From CAYRFE01 sp964539615 (GTDB taxonomy: Bacteria; Macinerneyibacteriota; Macinerneyibacteria; Macinerneyibacteriales; CAYRFE01): a stretch of DNA of 6,015 bases. The notes under the pieces were generated by a model. The model was not told the origin of the DNA, ran no database searches, and worked only from the letters and a program-made list of their open reading frames with translations. Below are positions 5,829 through 6,015 of this stretch, in pieces. How positions within the stretch are numbered: the stretch's first letter is position 1; each line of letters begins with the position of its first letter. The position numbers and the translations under genes were made by a program. Location of the stretch: assembly GCA_964539615.1 (NCBI GenBank), contig CAZIJP010000152.1, positions 1 to 6,015 of the forward strand, written 5' to 3'.

Positions 5829-5867
5829 TGCGGAGATTAAACGCGTTATTCTCCGCATACTTTGCGG
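5829..5867. repeat. Two mutually exclusive hairpins
   Basis: TGCGGAGA (5829-5836) pairs with TCTCCGCA (5850-5857), with an inner TAA/TTA step and a 5-nt loop. CCGCA (5853-5857) can pair instead with TGCGG (5863-5867) around TACTT. The right arm of the first hairpin is the left arm of the second, so only one can form at a time, as in attenuators. There is no U-run on either strand, so neither is a simple terminator. Confidence 0.45.
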
Positions 5868-5936
5868 CGAATAAATAAGAACACTTGATTTTACAGCGGT
5901 ACATCGGTAGTATTGGCTCGTACTGAAATACAAAAT

Positions 5937-5953
5937 CCTTTTTGTTAAAAAGG
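5937..5953. repeat. 7-bp inverted repeat, AT-rich stem
   Basis: CCTTTTT (5937-5943) and AAAAAGG (5947-5953) are separated by GTT. No adjacent U-run makes it a clear terminator on either strand. Confidence 0.4.
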
Positions 5954-5962
5954 GTTGCCTCG

Positions 5963-5983
5963 ATGCTTGCGACTTGCAAGCAT
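5963..5983. repeat. Perfect 8-bp hairpin
   Basis: ATGCTTGC (5963-5970), loop GACTT, GCAAGCAT (5976-5983). It is followed by AT-rich sequence with a smaller inverted repeat (AGTAT/ATACT, 5989-6001). It could be a weak terminator for a gene beyond the window or an operator; neither is shown. Confidence 0.4.
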
Positions 5984-6015
5984 TATTAAGTATTATATAC
6001 TAACTCAACATAACC

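Larger units (their letters stand above)
5765..5888. repeat. 9-bp inverted repeat enclosing a hairpin-rich segment
   Basis: TCAAGTGTT at 5765-5773 and AACACTTGA at 5880-5888 are perfect inverse complements 106 nt apart. The left arm overlaps the -35 box of the small-RNA promoter. The enclosed sequence contains the alternative hairpins at 5829-5867. It could be a stem closing a larger RNA fold or paired protein sites. Confidence 0.4.
5735..6015. other. Non-coding, structure-rich right end
   Basis: Apart from the minus-strand promoter and the repeats listed separately, no protein gene is convincing here. Two overlapping 60-aa minus-strand frames (5751-5933, 5797-5979) lack recognisable sequence, have no clear ribosome site and run through the hairpins. 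A weak + strand promoter (TTGCAA 5974-5979, 16 nt, TATACT 5996-6001) could read out of the window, with only partial consensus. Confidence 0.5.

Noticed and set aside
5797..5979. 60-aa minus-strand frame
   Set aside because: It starts at TTG inside a hairpin with no clear ribosome site and overlaps a second similar frame (5751-5933); composition is not protein-like.
5800..6015. Integron attC site or CRISPR array
   Set aside because: The hairpins lack the paired RYYYAAC/GTTRRRY core layout, and there are no regularly spaced repeats.

Overview
This window is a piece of a bacterial defence island. It is AT-rich overall (roughly one third G+C by eye). Shine-Dalgarno sites are purine-rich, and one sigma70-type promoter has perfect TTGACA/TATAAT boxes. 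This argues against Bacteroidetes-type signals and fits a low-GC Firmicute or a spirochaete, but I cannot name the host. A run of 10 N at 3787-3796 shows that the sequence is a scaffold, probably from a draft or metagenomic assembly.

Left part (1-4576, + strand): a tightly packed run of four reading frames. The C-terminal end of a type I restriction motor subunit (hsdR) is followed after about 30 nt by a 230-aa protein with an HNH-like histidine cluster. That overlaps (ATGA) a 697-aa McrB-like AAA+ NTPase, which abuts (TAAATG) an McrC-like PD-(D/E)xK nuclease. Type I and type IV (McrBC) restriction are thus stacked in one transcriptional direction, with the HNH-like gene as a possible accessory of the McrBC pair. 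mcrB carries an internal in-frame start with a perfect AGGAGG just before its AAA+ domain, as expected if a short, NTPase-only McrB is also made, like E. coli McrB(S). mcrC is broken near its middle: its N-terminal half runs into the N gap, and about 80 nt of unrelated sequence with in-frame stops and a 12-bp terminator hairpin precede the C-terminal nuclease half.

Middle (4577-4905): a 329-nt spacer with no convincing gene. Then a DUF3800-family protein (4906-5670, +) with its own ribosome binding site and the usual YxDESGD motif.

Right part (5669-6015): no convincing protein gene, but much structure. A perfect-consensus promoter on the minus strand drives what looks like a self-contained RNA of about 66 nt: a 5' hairpin followed by an intrinsic terminator. 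It ends at the DUF3800 stop codon and is convergent with that gene. Two 9-bp direct repeats lie immediately upstream of its -35 box. The last 200 nt hold several further hairpins, two of them mutually exclusive. The small RNA, the short McrB start and the disrupted mcrC are the points most worth a second look.
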